From positions 31,271,523 to 31,335,522 of the forward strand of contig OY829543.1 of NCBI GenBank assembly GCA_963691705.1: 64,000 nt of DNA, read 5' to 3'. The stretch is from Viola odorata. Its lineage: Eukaryota > Streptophyta > Magnoliopsida > Malpighiales > Violaceae. This document shows, one piece after another, positions 1 through 10,919 of the stretch. Position 1 is the stretch's first letter. The number at the start of each line of letters is the position of its first letter. The notes beneath the pieces were generated by a model that was not told the DNA's origin, did not search any database, and was given only the letters and a program-made list of their open reading frames with translations. The translations under genes were made by a program, and so were the position numbers.

Positions 1-1595
1 TTCGCGGGAACTCATCATTTCCCCTATCAAGGGTGCGGTAAACTCATCTCTAGAAAAAGGATTGGACACCCCGACAGCACGGAGACCGTCAAAATAGAAC
101 CCTGTCAAGTTCATACGATAGTTCGAGGTCCCGTTAGGACCGCCATAGGAAAGATTGACTGTTGGAGTTGAAGAAGAACCCTCAGTAATCACATTCGAGA
201 TAGGAGTAAAGAACAATTGTGGAAAGGCTTTAGGCGGCAACTCAGCAGCTGAATCCGCAGCGGAAGACGTGACCACTACATCGGGAATACAATGAGAAAT
301 TGGAGAATCAGGAGCGTTGACTGTAGGAGGAGAGCCTGCTATCGGTGGGGTCCCCGCCTCAGTAGAACGGATGGCAGTCGACGCCTCAATGATCTTCACC
401 GTCTGAGAAGTACTTGCCTTGGATGAAACGACAGGTATGGAAGCAGCCGCCGCACTAGCAGAAGAAATTCCGGTAGCCCGCCCACTCGCATTTGCTCGAA
501 GCTTTTTTCGGTGAGAGGAAGAAGCATGGCGGAGGTCTGGTTTAACATCCATATCCTCGTCGTCACTATCAAATACCCTTTTGGTGGGTCGGATCGAGTC
601 TGTTCTCCTGCGACGATCTGGCAGCCAATTCTCGATGAAACGAGAAGCTCGTACAGAGCCGCCGAGCCTTCGCCCTCCCCAAGCGACTGTCTTGGTCCTT
701 CCCCTCTGGGGCTGAGCACTTTGGCGATTAGGGCCTTCGGCAAGGGGAGAGGCTGGTAAAGTTTGGAGCGGCGTTACATTCAAAGGAGCGTCAGCATTAC
801 CAGGTGATCGACCGTCAGTGTCTCCTATAAAAGAAACGTGTTAGGACAAGGAACGAATGCAAAAGAAAATGCGAGAAAAGACAGACTCACCTATAACGCA
901 CTCCTCCAAAGGCTTGGACAAAGCAAATTCGCGGATACGATAGCTGGTATCCACGTCCAACAAGGCGTTAGCCTGCTCTAGCTCAGTTCTGGTCAATACC
1001 GCTGGATTTGTCCAAATGGGGCCTATGAGCTCCTGGTTAAAGTTAATGCGCCACAAACGGGACGGTAGCTCGAGAACGAAGAAACTACTTTTCCAGTCAG
1101 CCACACCCCTCTCAAAGCCGCGAAACCGCTGCCAGAACGACTACACGAACGCGTCATCCCATCAAGGAGTGATGTCGATTAAACAATTGTGACAATTCAT
1201 ACTAAAGAATTTACGAAATAAATTGAGGGATGGGGTGAGAATATTTTTCAACCCGCAAGCACAAAGAAAGGCATAAACCCCACACCAGGAAGAAGGAGTT
1301 ATCTGAGCAGGATTAAGGTTGTGCTCCCGCAGCAGCGTTAGTATTGAATCATGGACGGGAAAGCGAAACCATAGAGGAACATCTTAAAGTAAAGTAGCCT
1401 ACAGAAACCCCACGCCGGATTATGAAGCCGCATGTAACTTTCAGGAACAAATGGTTCATATCCGGGGGGAAAGGTAATACCGTGTTCCTCCAGTTCGGCC
1501 CTTAGAACCACATCGCACGTAAAAGTACTGGGTGATTGTGTGACCTCTGGATCCACGAGTCTCCAGATAACCTGGCGGGGCCTATTCCTAACCAT
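1..1595 (-). pseudogene. Antisense ORF3 of element 1 (Transposase_28-like), two exons, broken, truncated by window edge
   Basis: This is the counterpart of the gene at 48065-50307. A plausible start is the ATG at 1595. Exon 1 runs to 891, with a GT donor immediately after a conserved E-C-V motif; exon 2 starts at 824 after a TATAG acceptor and continues off the window at position 1. The N-terminal part keeps the family pattern (AELEEHGITFPPGY, FKMFLYGF). The frame is lost between about 1340 and 1104: the downstream SFFVLELPSRLWR segment lies in a different frame, and a stop interrupts the stretch between. Exon 2 opens with NADAPLNVTPL, matching the other copy, and then has frame breaks. The intron position is conserved between the copies although the intron sequence is not. 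Function unknown; the domain name is from memory of PF04195. Confidence 0.7.
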
Positions 1596-2094
1596 AATAA
1601 ACCAGCAAATAGGAAATCTGAAAGGGTTGAAGTGGTACCTTAAAAGGGAAGATTTACGGGTGACTTGGCGGACAACGGTGGGCGACCAGGAAGTTCTTCT
1701 GAGAAAAAAACGAAGGAAGACGAAAGAGAAAATTTGAAGTAAGGGCAAAAAGGGTTGGAAAGAGAAAATGGTCCCTTCTTAAAGGGTTAAATGCCACCGC
1801 ATTAATTGAACTACCAACCATGCGGAGACGCGTGTAAAAAGAAGTTGGCCACGTGGAAACATATTAAAGGAATCTAAAAAGAGAAGTTATTCGTCGCGAT
1901 TCCCCAAATGGTGACAAAGTTGACCCAGTCAAATAATCGCGAAATGGTTACCTCAGCAAGGCTAACCCCTCGCGTTAGCTACCAACAAGACCAACACGCT
2001 GACGGAAAGATAATAACAAAGAGAAAAAGATAGAAAGCATCACTTTATTCATAAGATGCCAAAAGGCATATACAGTATGCGTAACATAAGGGCA

Positions 2095-2516
2095 CTAATC
2101 CTCATCGGGCCAGTAGATGCCATAGTGATAAACCCCGTCGTCATCCAGGAACAGCATCTTCTCGTTAGCGGGTGGAAAGGGCTCATCCACTCCCCTCTCC
2201 AGGCCGAGCCCTGACGGGCCTGAATTTTCCTTGGTAAATGACACTACCGTTCCAGCACCAGCATCGAGGGAGGAAGTTTTCTCCAGCGAACAATCAGGCA
2301 AAGGAAAGTGTTTGCTACCCTCCTGAGTAGTAGAGCCAGAGAATCAAAAGGTGCGATGGACGCCTTGGAGGTTTTCTCCCTCCGCCTCTTGCGGTCCTTT
2401 CGACGGGCTGGCGGCCTCCATGGTGGCGACGGAGGGGGATGATCTGAGTCCGGCGAAGTCGGAGGGGTTGGTAGGGAGTCGCGATCCGCGGTACCCAAAA
2501 AGTAGAAATCTGCCAT
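2095..2516 (-). pseudogene. Antisense ORF2 of element 1, frameshifted
   Basis: Starts at the ATG at 2516 (MADFYFLGTADRDSLPTPPT) and matches ORF2 at 47140-47598: same opening, a proline/serine-rich stretch, then a basic RRKDRKRRRE block that looks like a nuclear localisation signal. The frame changes once around 2290-2340. The acidic C-terminus (DDDGVYHYGIYWPDED) continues in another frame and ends at 2095. A TATATAAG box on the minus strand at 2584-2591 lies about 70 nt upstream of the ATG, and an AATAAA-type signal follows the stop. The protein matches no family I know. Its retained start, basic block and C-terminal motif suggest it was recently functional. Confidence 0.65.
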
Positions 2517-2583
2517 TCGATTCACAAATGAATAAAAGAGAAAGAAGAAGAGGAAGATGAACAGAAAAAGGGAAAGTAACTCC

Positions 2584-2591
2584 CTTATATA
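2584..2591 (-). promoter_or_regulatory. TATA box of antisense ORF2 (element 1)
   Basis: Reads TATATAAG on the minus strand, about 70 nt upstream of the ORF2 ATG. A TATA-like TATTTAAT sits at the matching place (47057-47064) in the other copy. Confidence 0.5.
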
Positions 2592-3024
2592 GCCAAGGAG
2601 ACGCTCCGATCCTCTCACGTGCCCCTGAAAAATAATTAAGGCGCCTGGGAAAAGTAACCATAATTGCAGAATCTGATCCGGCACAGGCATACCCGCTCGT
2701 TAATTGCGCCAATCAGAGGGCACCAAAAAACCGCCCAACCACCTACCCCTGGGAAGGCGGCCCAGAAAACAGTTGAAGCAGAACATTCATTGCCGACTCC
2801 CGGGACATAACCACTGCAGTACTATGTCCCGAGGAAGACTCATTTTCGGTTGGGCTTACAACGAACGCCTCCAACTAACACAACAAGAAATCAAACAAGG
2901 AAAAAGAAGACTTGATGGCGATAGAAACAACCATTTATTTATTTACGGCCTGAACGGCCTTAGCGTCTAGACGGATGTACAGGAAAGCATAAGAAAAAGA
3001 AACAAGAGGAAGCGAAGACAGCGG

Positions 3025-3408
3025 TCAAGCGTTAGACCCAACATCGTCCTCCCCTGGCACGACGGGAACCTCCCTCAAGGCATCAGCAACGGAGGTCAGT
3101 TCGGCAGAACATGCCCTCATACCCTTCAAGCAGCAGGCCAGTAAGTCCTTCCTCTGCTGCAGCATATAAGCAACCACCTCGATGCGGGAAGTGGTGGCGG
3201 CCAACTTCACCAAGCTCTCCAAAGGACTGAAGTCCCCTAGAGATATTCCCAGCTGCCTAGACAGAATGGGGGTTGACATTCCTTGCAATTCCAGGACATC
3301 CTCCGAGGTCTTGGTGATCATCCTCTCTAGGAATCCGATGTCACCTTCAGTGAGGTTCTTCAGGGTCAAAGCTTTGGAGATCAAGAAATTTCTGGTCAGC
3401 TCATCCAT
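3025..3408 (-). CDS. Antisense ORF1 of element 1, small helical protein of unknown function (127 aa)
   Basis: An intact 127-codon ORF starting MDELTRNFLISKALTLKNL. It is clearly homologous along its whole length to the 125-aa ORF1 at 46288-46665. Shared blocks include TSEDVLELQGM, LGDFSPLESLVKL, ML-QQRKDLL-CCLKGMRA and the acidic end. The sequence is predicted to be mostly alpha-helical, with no catalytic motif, signal peptide or membrane segment that I can see. Both copies have stayed open over the full length while neighbouring ORF2 and ORF3 of this element are broken. A TATA box lies upstream (3471-3477, minus) and AATAAA-like signals downstream (about 2930-2945, minus). I do not recognise the family. 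Confidence 0.75.
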   Translation of the reverse strand: MDELTRNFLISKALTLKNLTEGDIGFLERMITKTSEDVLELQGMSTPILSRQLGISLGDFSPLESLVKLAATTSRIEVVAYMLQQRKDLLACCLKGMRACSAELTSVADALREVPVVPGEDDVGSNA

Positions 3409-3470
3409 GGCGAAAATATAAGAGGAAAAAGCGAAAAAGATGTGAGAAACTTACACGGAGGAAAGCTTCA

Positions 3471-3477
3471 ATTTATA
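3471..3477 (-). promoter_or_regulatory. TATA box of antisense ORF1 (element 1)
   Basis: TATAAAT on the minus strand, 63 nt upstream of the ORF1 ATG. The equivalent TATAAAT is at 46232-46238 in the second copy, 50 nt upstream of that ATG. Confidence 0.55.
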
Positions 3478-3609
3478 GACTCAAAAGAACGGCGGTCAGG
3501 GCAGGCCCATTTCCTAACAAAGAGCTACTCCGACATATAGAAGACCGATAAGCCGAAGAGGGAACGTTAGCCCTTGGTAAACACTCGGGCTCATTTTCAG
3601 TTAGGCTTA

Positions 3610-4177
3610 TGATAACAATACGCCTAACGACAAGGGTATTTTCATCTCATACCCCGCGGGGAGAGAAAATGGTTGTTGTTCCTACCATCACAGCAGCATC
3701 GAGGCTACCATCTCTCCCTAGGAGATTGACACCGAGATGGTCGACGTCAACGAGGGGGTCCCACACGGCACTTTGTGATGACCAAAGGCGCTATCCCATC
3801 CTAGTGTAAACCGAGCGTCTTGAGAAGAGCGTAGCCGTTACCTTGCCTAGGTAACGGCTACCCCCCGCACCTAATGCCACGATGGCATATCGCACCATGG
3901 GAGAACTATAACCCCTGACGGGAGCGATAGCCCATAGTAATCCAAACCACGCAGAAATGCACTTTTTCGCCTATAAATACCTCCACCACGAAGGAGGAAG
4001 GTAAGCAGAATTCTCTGGCCCAAGCTCTGCCATTCTTACCACTTGTACTAACTTAAGCATCGGAGTGTTTACGCCGGAGACCCCCTCCGGCATCTTGCAG
4101 GTACATCGGACCACCGTGGACTGAATCCGAGGAGCCCTTTCACCTTCTACCCTTCGGCAGTAGACAAATTCTTATCA
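3610..4177 (+). repeat. 3' LTR of element 1 (568 bp)
   Basis: Begins TGATAAC and ends CTTATCA, the termini of this Tat family, in reverse orientation to the LTRs at 9292, 44998 and 60355. It carries the conserved hairpin (about 4070-4092: GCCGGAG arms around a pyrimidine/purine loop) and the flanking GCATCGGAGTGT motif. A TATAAATAC box lies near 3972. The 20 bp before it match the sequence flanking the 45-kb LTR. Confidence 0.85.
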
Positions 4178-4423
4178 ATTGTCATTCAATTCAATTCCTT
4201 GATTTTCATGCAATTAAATGACACCATCACTTCTTACCAAATCCACCTCCCCTAACCCATTCCATTACGGTATTACCACTCTTCTTCTTACCAAATCCAA
4301 ATCCAAACCCTCAGACTAGTTTCCTTTCACCCCCTCACGCTTTAATCTCCCTAAGCCCAAATTCAACTATTTTCTAACTTAGCAATAGCATATTAGAAAA
4401 TAGAAACTTAGGGTTTTTTATTT
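4178..4423. other. Non-coding flank, nothing recognised
   Basis: AT- and pyrimidine-rich sequence between the element-1 LTR and a short GGGTC-repeat element. I see no ORF, RNA gene or clear repeat boundary. Confidence 0.5.
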
Positions 4424-4555
4424 AGGGATGGTGATGGTCGGGTCTCGGGTCAGACCCGGTCCCGAAAATTTTCGGGATATTTTTTGGACCCGACCCGGCC
4501 CAATTTCCTAGGTCTTGGGACCGGGTCGCGGGTCTCGGGTCTATATTGACAGGTC
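4424..4555. mobile_element. Short hAT-like non-autonomous remnant with GGGTC subterminal repeats
   Basis: About 130 bp with repeated GGGTCTCGGGTC and its complement GACCCGACCCGG. The right end reads TAGACCTGTCAATATAG on the minus strand, a form common at plant hAT ends; the left end reads TAGGGATGGTGATGG. I could not find a convincing 8-bp duplication. The right end abuts the truncation point of the next gag-pol. Confidence 0.35.
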
Positions 4556-4586
4556 TAGTCATAGTATGTACACCGTGCCGCCTGTT

Positions 4587-5207
4587 TCAGCACTTTTTTT
4601 TTTTAGCGTTATCATTGGGCAACCCATCGTGCTTTAGAAATTTTATTACAGGAATCTGCCAGTCATTTTCGAGTTCTTCGATACAAAGCGACACTTGTTC
4701 TTCCATGAAGGAAGGCACGAATATTTCCTCAAAATACACGTTAGCGGGTATGGATGCTTCTGGGTTCGCTGCAATCTTGGCGAGATTATCGGCCTCAGCG
4801 TTATCTTCCCGAGGGACATGCTCGATGTTGACCTGAATGCCCCTTTTTCTTATTTCCATCAACTCGTGTTTCACTTTAAAGAGATACTGGATCATAATGG
4901 GCTCTCTAGCTTGAGAATTGCCCAAGACCTGGTCTATCACTAACTTGGAATCGTCGTATATCAATAGTCGTAAATCTCCCATTACTCCAGCTAGCAGCGC
5001 CTCATATTTTGCCGCGTTGTTGGATAACGGCTGTAGGATTCTGATGGCATATCGTATCTGTATGCCTAGTGGTCCAGTTACTAAGATTCTGGCTCCAACT
5101 AGTTCTTGGTTCTTGGCTCCATCCATATGGATGACCCACAAGTCAGTGTAGGTTTCAGGGAACGGGAGATCCAAATCATCTCTTTCCTCTTCTGGTAAGT
5201 CGGTCAA
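4587..5207 (-). pseudogene. Second (Tat-type) RNase H fragment of element 2
   Basis: A 206-codon fragment containing VIHMDGAKNQELVGARI, NNAAKYEALLAGV and DDSKLVIDQVLG. These correspond to the D, E and D positions of the extra RNase H domain that follows the usual RNase H in Tat-lineage elements. Here the E motif has become NAAKYEA with E retained one codon on. Homology continues into the linker before integrase and then stops. At the site where the young element has a TAG stop, this copy reads a tryptophan codon (TDLWVIH). That shows the stop is a mutation in the young copy, not a family feature. Confidence 0.8.
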
Positions 5208-5209
5208 TG

Positions 5210-6681
5210 GATCCTGCGTAAAGGTGCACTCGGCTATGAAGTCTGCTAGGACTTGAGCTTTTACGGATGGTCGGGCTTTATACTATAGCCCAAATTGTTC
5301 GAGTTCAGTGGCCCAAATTAGCATTCTCCCTGAAGACTCAGGCTTTCTGAAAATCCTTCTCAAAGGTTGGTCTGTAAGTACGATGACGGGGTGGGCCTGA
5401 AAATATATGTCCATTTTGCGCGTGGCCTGCACCAACTCAAATGCTATTTTTTCAATGCGAGCGTATCACAGCTCAGCGTCTTTCAAAACATGGCTGACGA
5501 AGTACACGGGGTGGTGGACATGGTTGTCGTCTCACACAAGGACAACACTAACCACTTCGTCGGCGACACCGAGGTAAAAATATAGAGTGTCACCCCGCTC
5601 TGGTCTTGTCAACACCAGATCAGATAAGAGATAAGCTTTTAGCCCTATAAACGCTTCTTCACACTCTTTTGTCCATCCAAAGGGAGCCTTTCTACGTATA
5701 ACCTTGAAGAAGGGTAGACATCTTTCCCCTTGTTTGGAAATAAACCGTCCTAGAGCGATAACGCGCCCTATGAGCTTTTGCACTTCTTTGACGGTTCGGG
5801 GGGGATATCATGTCATGAATAGCTTTGATCTTTGATGGATTAGGTTGAATGCCTTTCTGGTTGACTACGTATCCCAAGAACCTACCCGTTTGAAATGTGA
5901 ACATGCATTTACGGGGGTTCAGCTTCATCTTGTACTTTCTCATAACGCTGAAAATCTCTTCCAAGTCTGCTAGATGGTCCTCAAAGCTTCGACTTTTGAC
6001 CAACAAATTGTCCACATAGGCTTCCGATTTCTTTCCGATTTGTTCCTTAAACACCTTGTTTGCCATACGCTAAAAGGTTGCCCCAGCATTTTTTAGTCCA
6101 AACGGCATTGCCGTATAATAGTACGTGGCCTTTGGGTTGATGAAGGCGGTCTTTTCTTCGTCTTCGACGGCCATGGGAATCTGATGATATCCGGAGTTGG
6201 CGTCTAAAGAGATCAAATAGGCATACTCGGTAGTCTGGTCGACTAATTGGTCGATTCGAGGGAGTGAGTAGCAATCCTTAGGATTGGCGTCATTTAGATC
6301 AGTGAAATCAATACACATACACCACTCTCCGTTAGGCTTTGGAACGAGGATGGGATTGGCTAGCCAAGTCAGATATTGGACTTCTTGAATAAAACCTGCA
6401 TCTAGAAATTTTGATACCTCCTTGTCAATGGTGATTGCCTTTTCTGACGAAAATGCTCGTCGCTTCTGCTGGACTGGTTTGATGCAGGGATCAACGTTAA
6501 ATCGATGCTCCGCAACTTCTCGCGAGATACCAGGCATGTCCGCGGGCTTCCATGCGAATTCTCCTTTGCACTTGTTTAATAACCGACCTAACTGCATGCT
6601 CTCTTCTGGGCTTAGCTTTTCGCTAACCAGCAAGTTGGCCTCCCTGACCCCATTAACAAGGATGGGCACCATCTTGTCCAT
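5210..6681 (-). pseudogene. Reverse transcriptase and first RNase H fragments of element 2
   Basis: Pieces at 6681-6070, 6066-5692 and 5783-5532, followed by a degenerate stretch to about 5210, together cover the RT palm and fingers and the first RNase H. Recognisable motifs include EGWLANPILVPKPNG-type start (TWLANPILVPKPNGEW), MPFGLKNAGATF and FLGYVVNQKGIQPNPSK. The catalytic YVDD region reads AYVDNLLVKS, so the second aspartate is lost. Several frameshifts and stops separate the blocks. The R codon in KRRAFSSEK at the fragment start is a stop (TGA) in the young element. Confidence 0.8.
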
Positions 6682-6705
6682 TGGCTGGGTGCATTTTTCT
6701 TCTTT

Positions 6706-8031
6706 CTACTCAAAAGGATCCGCCGTCACACATACATACCTATCGCAACTCTTTTGCGTCATAAGCAGATAACACTCAGCTGCTAGTTTCTGATCTCCTT
6801 TGACTGAGACCACTCCATCCCAAGAGGGGTACTTCAACCTCAAATGTTTTTGGGATATCGCTGCACCGAAACGATTAAGAAATGGGCGTCTGAGTATGGC
6901 ATTATATGGCAAGGTAAGGTCTACAACCAAGAACAACAGTTCTTCTGATCTTTTGGACTTGTCCTCTCTGAAGTATATAGGCAGCAGGGTGACTCCAGTC
7001 ACTAGGATAGGAACTCCGTCTATCCCAATTATCAGCTTTTTGTAAGGTGTCAGCTCGCTGGCGGGACGTTTCATGAGGTTGTAAGCCTCCAATGAAAATA
7101 AATTTACTGCACTTCCGTTATCAATAAGAGTTCTTCTGACTCCATGGTTGCCAATAATGGGTGTGACCACTAACGCATCATTATGTGAAAAAATAACACC
7201 TTTCTCTTCTTCCTCGGAGAAGGACAATACCATTCGATCTAGGGCACTTATCGCTTCATTTTTCACTAACGCGCCTTCACGTTTTCGCTTCTCTCCAATG
7301 TTGGGCGTTAACGACACAGTCTCATCCAGATACAGTGTGCCCTCGGCTATGATGTTAATAATGGGAATGTCCTCGTCATGGATTGCTAACGCTTCCCTGA
7401 CTCTCCCACTAGGAGTTGCGTCGTCTCTTGGGGTGTGAGGAGGCACTTGTCTGTTGTCTGGGGCCCTATTCGCCAAGTTACTCCTGGCTTCTTCTCTCGC
7501 CTTAGTGGCGAATTCTTCGAGATATCCTTCTTCCACTAGACGTTCTATCGCTAACTTTAACTCTCTACACACGTCTGTGGAGTGTCCTTTGACTTTATGG
7601 AACTTACAGAAGTCATTTTCTCTTCCTCCCATGATTACCCCTGGTTTCATAGGGGCTGGGTAACGGATAGGCATATTTCGTTGTTGAACAATTGCTAAGA
7701 TTTCCACTCTCGGAAATATGAGGGAAGGAAGATCAGGGTCATAGACTCGACCCTTGGGCGGGTTTGCTTGTCGTTGAGTGGGGAAGTTGTCGGGTCTTCC
7801 CCTTAAAAAGCTACCTCTTTGACGATTTGAGGCTCTAGGGATATGGTCTTTTCGCTGGGCGTAATCGTCGATAGCGCGAGAGTCAAGGGGTGTACTGGTA
7901 AGTGCGTTGGATGCATGGGGCGCGTTTTGTGGCACATTTCGAAGGTTATCTCTATTTTCTTCCTCCTCCATCCTTGCATAATTATGAGCCTTCAACCTTA
8001 GCGCGTCTAAAGCTGTTGGGGGGTCCACCAT
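6706..8031 (-). pseudogene. Gag C-terminus and aspartic protease of element 2
   Basis: The longest open fragment of this copy, 441 codons. It includes the end of the gag core (ALRLKAHNYARMEEEENRD), a CKFH-x5-H-x4-C zinc-knuckle-like motif (CKFHKVKGHSTDVC), and the protease with LIDNGSAVNLFS, where DNGS takes the place of DTG/DSG. It ends with the linker toward RT. The same motifs are in register in the intact copy. It is cut off from upstream gag by frameshifts between 8031 and 8362. Confidence 0.8.
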
Positions 8032-8361
8032 TAACGTGTCCCGTAATTTTCCATAACAACAATTTCATTTCAAAGCTTCTACAGCTAAGTCAATGGTGAC
8101 ACCTGGCGTTAACGACATCTCCATATCGAAACGACTAAGGAACTCTTTCAGAGACTCTTGGGGCCTTCTGTGTATATCGAATAAAGCCGCAGCGGACTTT
8201 CTAATGGGAACGGCCGCACTGAACCGGCTTCAAAACTTAGCTTCCAGCTACGAAAAACTGTCAACGGATCCGGTCGAGAGCCCTTCAAACCAAAGGCGTG
8301 CGACTCCTGATAATGTCATGACAAATATCTGGCACAAGGCCGCATCACTGTGGGTTTGGAA

Positions 8362-9255
8362 CTATATGAAGTGTTTCACCTTGTTAAGGTGAGAGACGGG
8401 ATCCTTCGTGCCATCATAAGACTCTGTGGGGAGTTTCACGTGCCGATTGACTCTGTGATGCCTTATGCGATAGCTGAACGGATGACCCGCGTTATTATCA
8501 GGGATTTCACAAGGATGATGGGGAGGAGAGATTTCTAGATGATGCCTTTGGCCTCGAGGATCAGGTGCATGGCGTCGTCTGGGGGACCGACTGCGACTTC
8601 TCGGTGAGCGGGTTCGATATCTCCTACTACTTGATCTTTCACTACGTCTGGGGGATACGTCATTAACCATTTCATCTCACCTGCCATCCCAACGATCTCT
8701 ATATTCGTCATGCCAATGTTCTTCTTGAGATATGGGAATTTCTCGCGCGTGCGACGCGGGAGGTTCTGCCCGTCCATGAACGAGTTGCACAAAGTTGACG
8801 GGGGTTGTCATCACGAGCAAGGTCAACGGGGTGTTCGTGTGTTGCTGAGGGGATAGCGATCGATCAGTGACAATAGACGGGGTAAAAGTAAATATCAAGT
8901 GAGGGGGAATAGTCTATCCTGAGGCATTGGGAGCCGATCCGACAACTAATGCAGTCAACTGATCCACTTGGGCACGCAGAGCTAGCAAAGAGTTCGCCCA
9001 AGGGTTGTTCGCGCTATCCATAAAAAATCCCATCGGTGGGGGAGTGGAAAAACTAGATCCAGCCATTTGGGAAGGTGGAGTAGCCATCTGGGGGAATGAT
9101 GTTCCCGTCGTTGGTCCAAAGAGGAAATTCGTTTGCCCAAAAGGAGTTCCCTGTGGATGAACGCTGTGTGGATGAGGTGGTGTAGATTCTGAATTAGAAG
9201 CCATGATCCTTCGATTTCCAGAAAAAAGCAGAGCTTGGTTATTAAGGACGCTCAC
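8362..9255 (-). pseudogene. Gag N-terminal fragments of element 2
   Basis: The start MSVLNNQALLFSGN at 9255 matches the intact gag start MSVLNSQAPFSWE at 60320. Downstream pieces at 8898-8677 and 8670-8362 carry FTPSIV-DR-L, an arginine/serine-rich block (SSSRRYRTRSPRSRSRSPRR) and the VKLPTESYDGTKDPVSHLNK gag-core opening. The pieces lie in different frames. Confidence 0.75.
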
Positions 9256-9270
9256 TTAATTAAACCAAAG

Positions 9271-9288
9271 CTCTCAATGAAAGCACCA
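9271..9288 (-). other. Primer-binding site of element 2
   Basis: TGGTGCTTTCATTGAGAG on the minus strand, three bases inside the LTR end. The same 18-mer occurs at 14256-14273 and 60335-60352, each time next to an LTR beginning TGATA. I have not assigned the tRNA. Confidence 0.75.
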
Positions 9289-9291
9289 ATT

Positions 9292-9789
9292 TGATAAGAT
9301 TCGGGCTTCTGGAGAGGGGTAGGTAAGGAAAATGGTCGTTCAGAATCTCTGTTCTCGCTGCCTGGTGTACCAACAAAGCGCCGGAGGGGGTCTCTAGCGT
9401 AGACACTCCGATGCTTAAGTCAGTATGGCTATTTGAGATGGTAGGGGTTTGACTAGCAATCTTAGGCTTACCTTTTCACCTTGAATGGTGAGGTATTTAT
9501 AGGCAAAATATGAGTGTTATCGCTAGGGGGTGGGCGTTATCTGGGGAAGATAACGCCCAAGTTCCTCGTGTGATGTCATGTCCTACCTGGGATGGGATAA
9601 CGTCATTAGTGTGACTAGATAACGTGTGAGACCCCCCTCCCCCCCTGCTGATGTCAACCATCCCAGGATTTTGTGTGAGGTGAGAGGCGGTAGCCACGGA
9701 GGCGGACGCCTGATGGGAGCTACAGTGTTCCGGCCTTAACGCTGGGTGTAAGGACGAAAATCCCCCTGGAATTGCTTCTATAGTTATCA
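9292..9789 (-). repeat. 5' LTR of element 2 (498 bp)
   Basis: TGATAAG...GTTATCA termini, primer-binding site directly inside, conserved CGCCGGAGGGGG hairpin arm near 9381 (the second arm has decayed to CTCTAGCG), and a minus-strand TATAAATACC box near 9495. Confidence 0.8.
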
Positions 9790-10897
9790 GTGACTGCTTG
9801 CGTCTAAAATATGTCATGGATATAAGAATTAATAGAAAAAATCATGTATGTTTATATAATTTCTAATGAACACACAAGTTATCCATGACGTGATAAAATG
9901 ATGAACATGCTTGATCTAAGGAATGTTTGAAAATCTTGAGGGTAGTGTGAATTTTTTTTTATATTCTTTTCTCCTTTTTTTTTAAGCAAAGCGAAAAAAC
10001 TTTTACAACTACAAAACTCGAAAAAATATAACGATTTTAGGGGATAAACTCAAAATTGCCCCCAATGTAAAAAAATGATTGTACGAAGACTGTAAAAAGG
10101 CTTAAACTAAAGGAAAATGAACTCCCCTGAAAAATGAGCTTTGACATTTTTCAATACCTTATTTTGGTCGTCATTTCTCTTGCTTGCCCCCCTAGGTTTA
10201 TAAGCCTCACTGTTCCTGAAATGAAGAGGGAATTAAATAGCAAATCCACTTGGAAAAGACATCCCAAGATGTTTGAATTTAACGAAAAATAGAAATATTG
10301 AAAAGAACAAGTGGGTTGTCTCCCACGAAGCGCCCTTGTTTAAAGTCGTAGGCTCGACTATATACAAAAGTATTGTAGGCATCGCCACTAGATGAGTAAG
10401 CAGGATGGGTCTTGCGAAAAAATAGAGTTCAAGTGTTAGTAAATTGAATGAATTATTTTACTAGGTTCTTCACATGCATTGCAAATATTGTGAGGAAAAA
10501 AAATGGAGAAACATGACAATCAAAGCTACGATAAAATAGGTATGATGCACATGATGAGGGCTTTTGACGTCGACTAATTTCTAACGGCCAAAGGTTCCCG
10601 GACGATACCATATAATGGTCCCTAAAGTATCGTAGAGCGTCAACTGATTCCTTGCGGAACCAGGCCACTTTTCAATTGATTTTAGGGGTTCGAACGAGTT
10701 GGGTTTGGTGAACATTACCCAAGACTCGAGTCCCAAGGTGTCACTACTCCTCTTCCTAACTTATCTAGGTGTAGGGCCTATGCATGAGATGCGTATGACA
10801 GTTCATCAAAGCGTATAACAAATAATCACGAAAATAGTGATTAAAGCAAGTAAATAAAAAAAACAAACACCTTAAAAAAACTGGCTTCGACCCTAAA
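9790..10897 (-). other. Leader-like non-coding DNA downstream of an Ogre-like LTR
   Basis: No supported ORF. In the sense of the adjacent Ogre-like LTR (minus strand) this is the untranslated leader side of the primer-binding site. It contains a phrase common in plant gypsy elements near 10309-10336 (AGTGGGTTGTCTCCCACGAA). It is cut at 9789/9790 by the end of element 2. Confidence 0.45.
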
Positions 10898-10916
10898 GTC
10901 CCTAGTGAAGTCGCCA
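10898..10916 (-). other. Primer-binding site of the Ogre-like element
   Basis: TGGCGACTTCACTAGGGAC on the minus strand, three bases from the LTR end TGCGACA. This resembles the TGGCGACTCCACTGGGGAC type that I recall for Ogre elements. Confidence 0.6.
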
Positions 10917-10919
10917 AAC

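Larger units (their letters stand above)
1..4177 (+). mobile_element. Tat-lineage Ty3/gypsy retrotransposon, 3' part only (element 1)
   Basis: The order is antisense ORF3, ORF2 and ORF1 on the minus strand, then an LTR at 3610-4177. This mirrors the complete element at 44998-60883, so this element's gag-pol would lie off the left edge on the + strand. Protein similarity of each antisense ORF to its counterpart in the other copy supports the assignment. So does the near-identical junction motif just before the LTR (3588-3609 here; reverse complement at 45526-45545 there). The 5' half and the left TSD are outside the window. Confidence 0.85.
4556..9789 (-). mobile_element. Truncated, decayed Tat-lineage gag-pol element (element 2)
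   Basis: A 5' LTR (9292-9789), primer-binding site, gag, protease, reverse transcriptase and both RNase H regions are present in order on the minus strand. All are interrupted by frameshifts and stops. Homology to the intact polyprotein at 54399-60320 stops just after the second RNase H, at about 4556. The integrase, the antisense gene array and the 3' LTR are missing. It therefore cannot be autonomous. Confidence 0.85.

Noticed and set aside
4060..4110. GC-rich palindrome as a transcription terminator
   Set aside because: It is the conserved Tat LTR hairpin, and this is a plant genome where such terminators are not expected.
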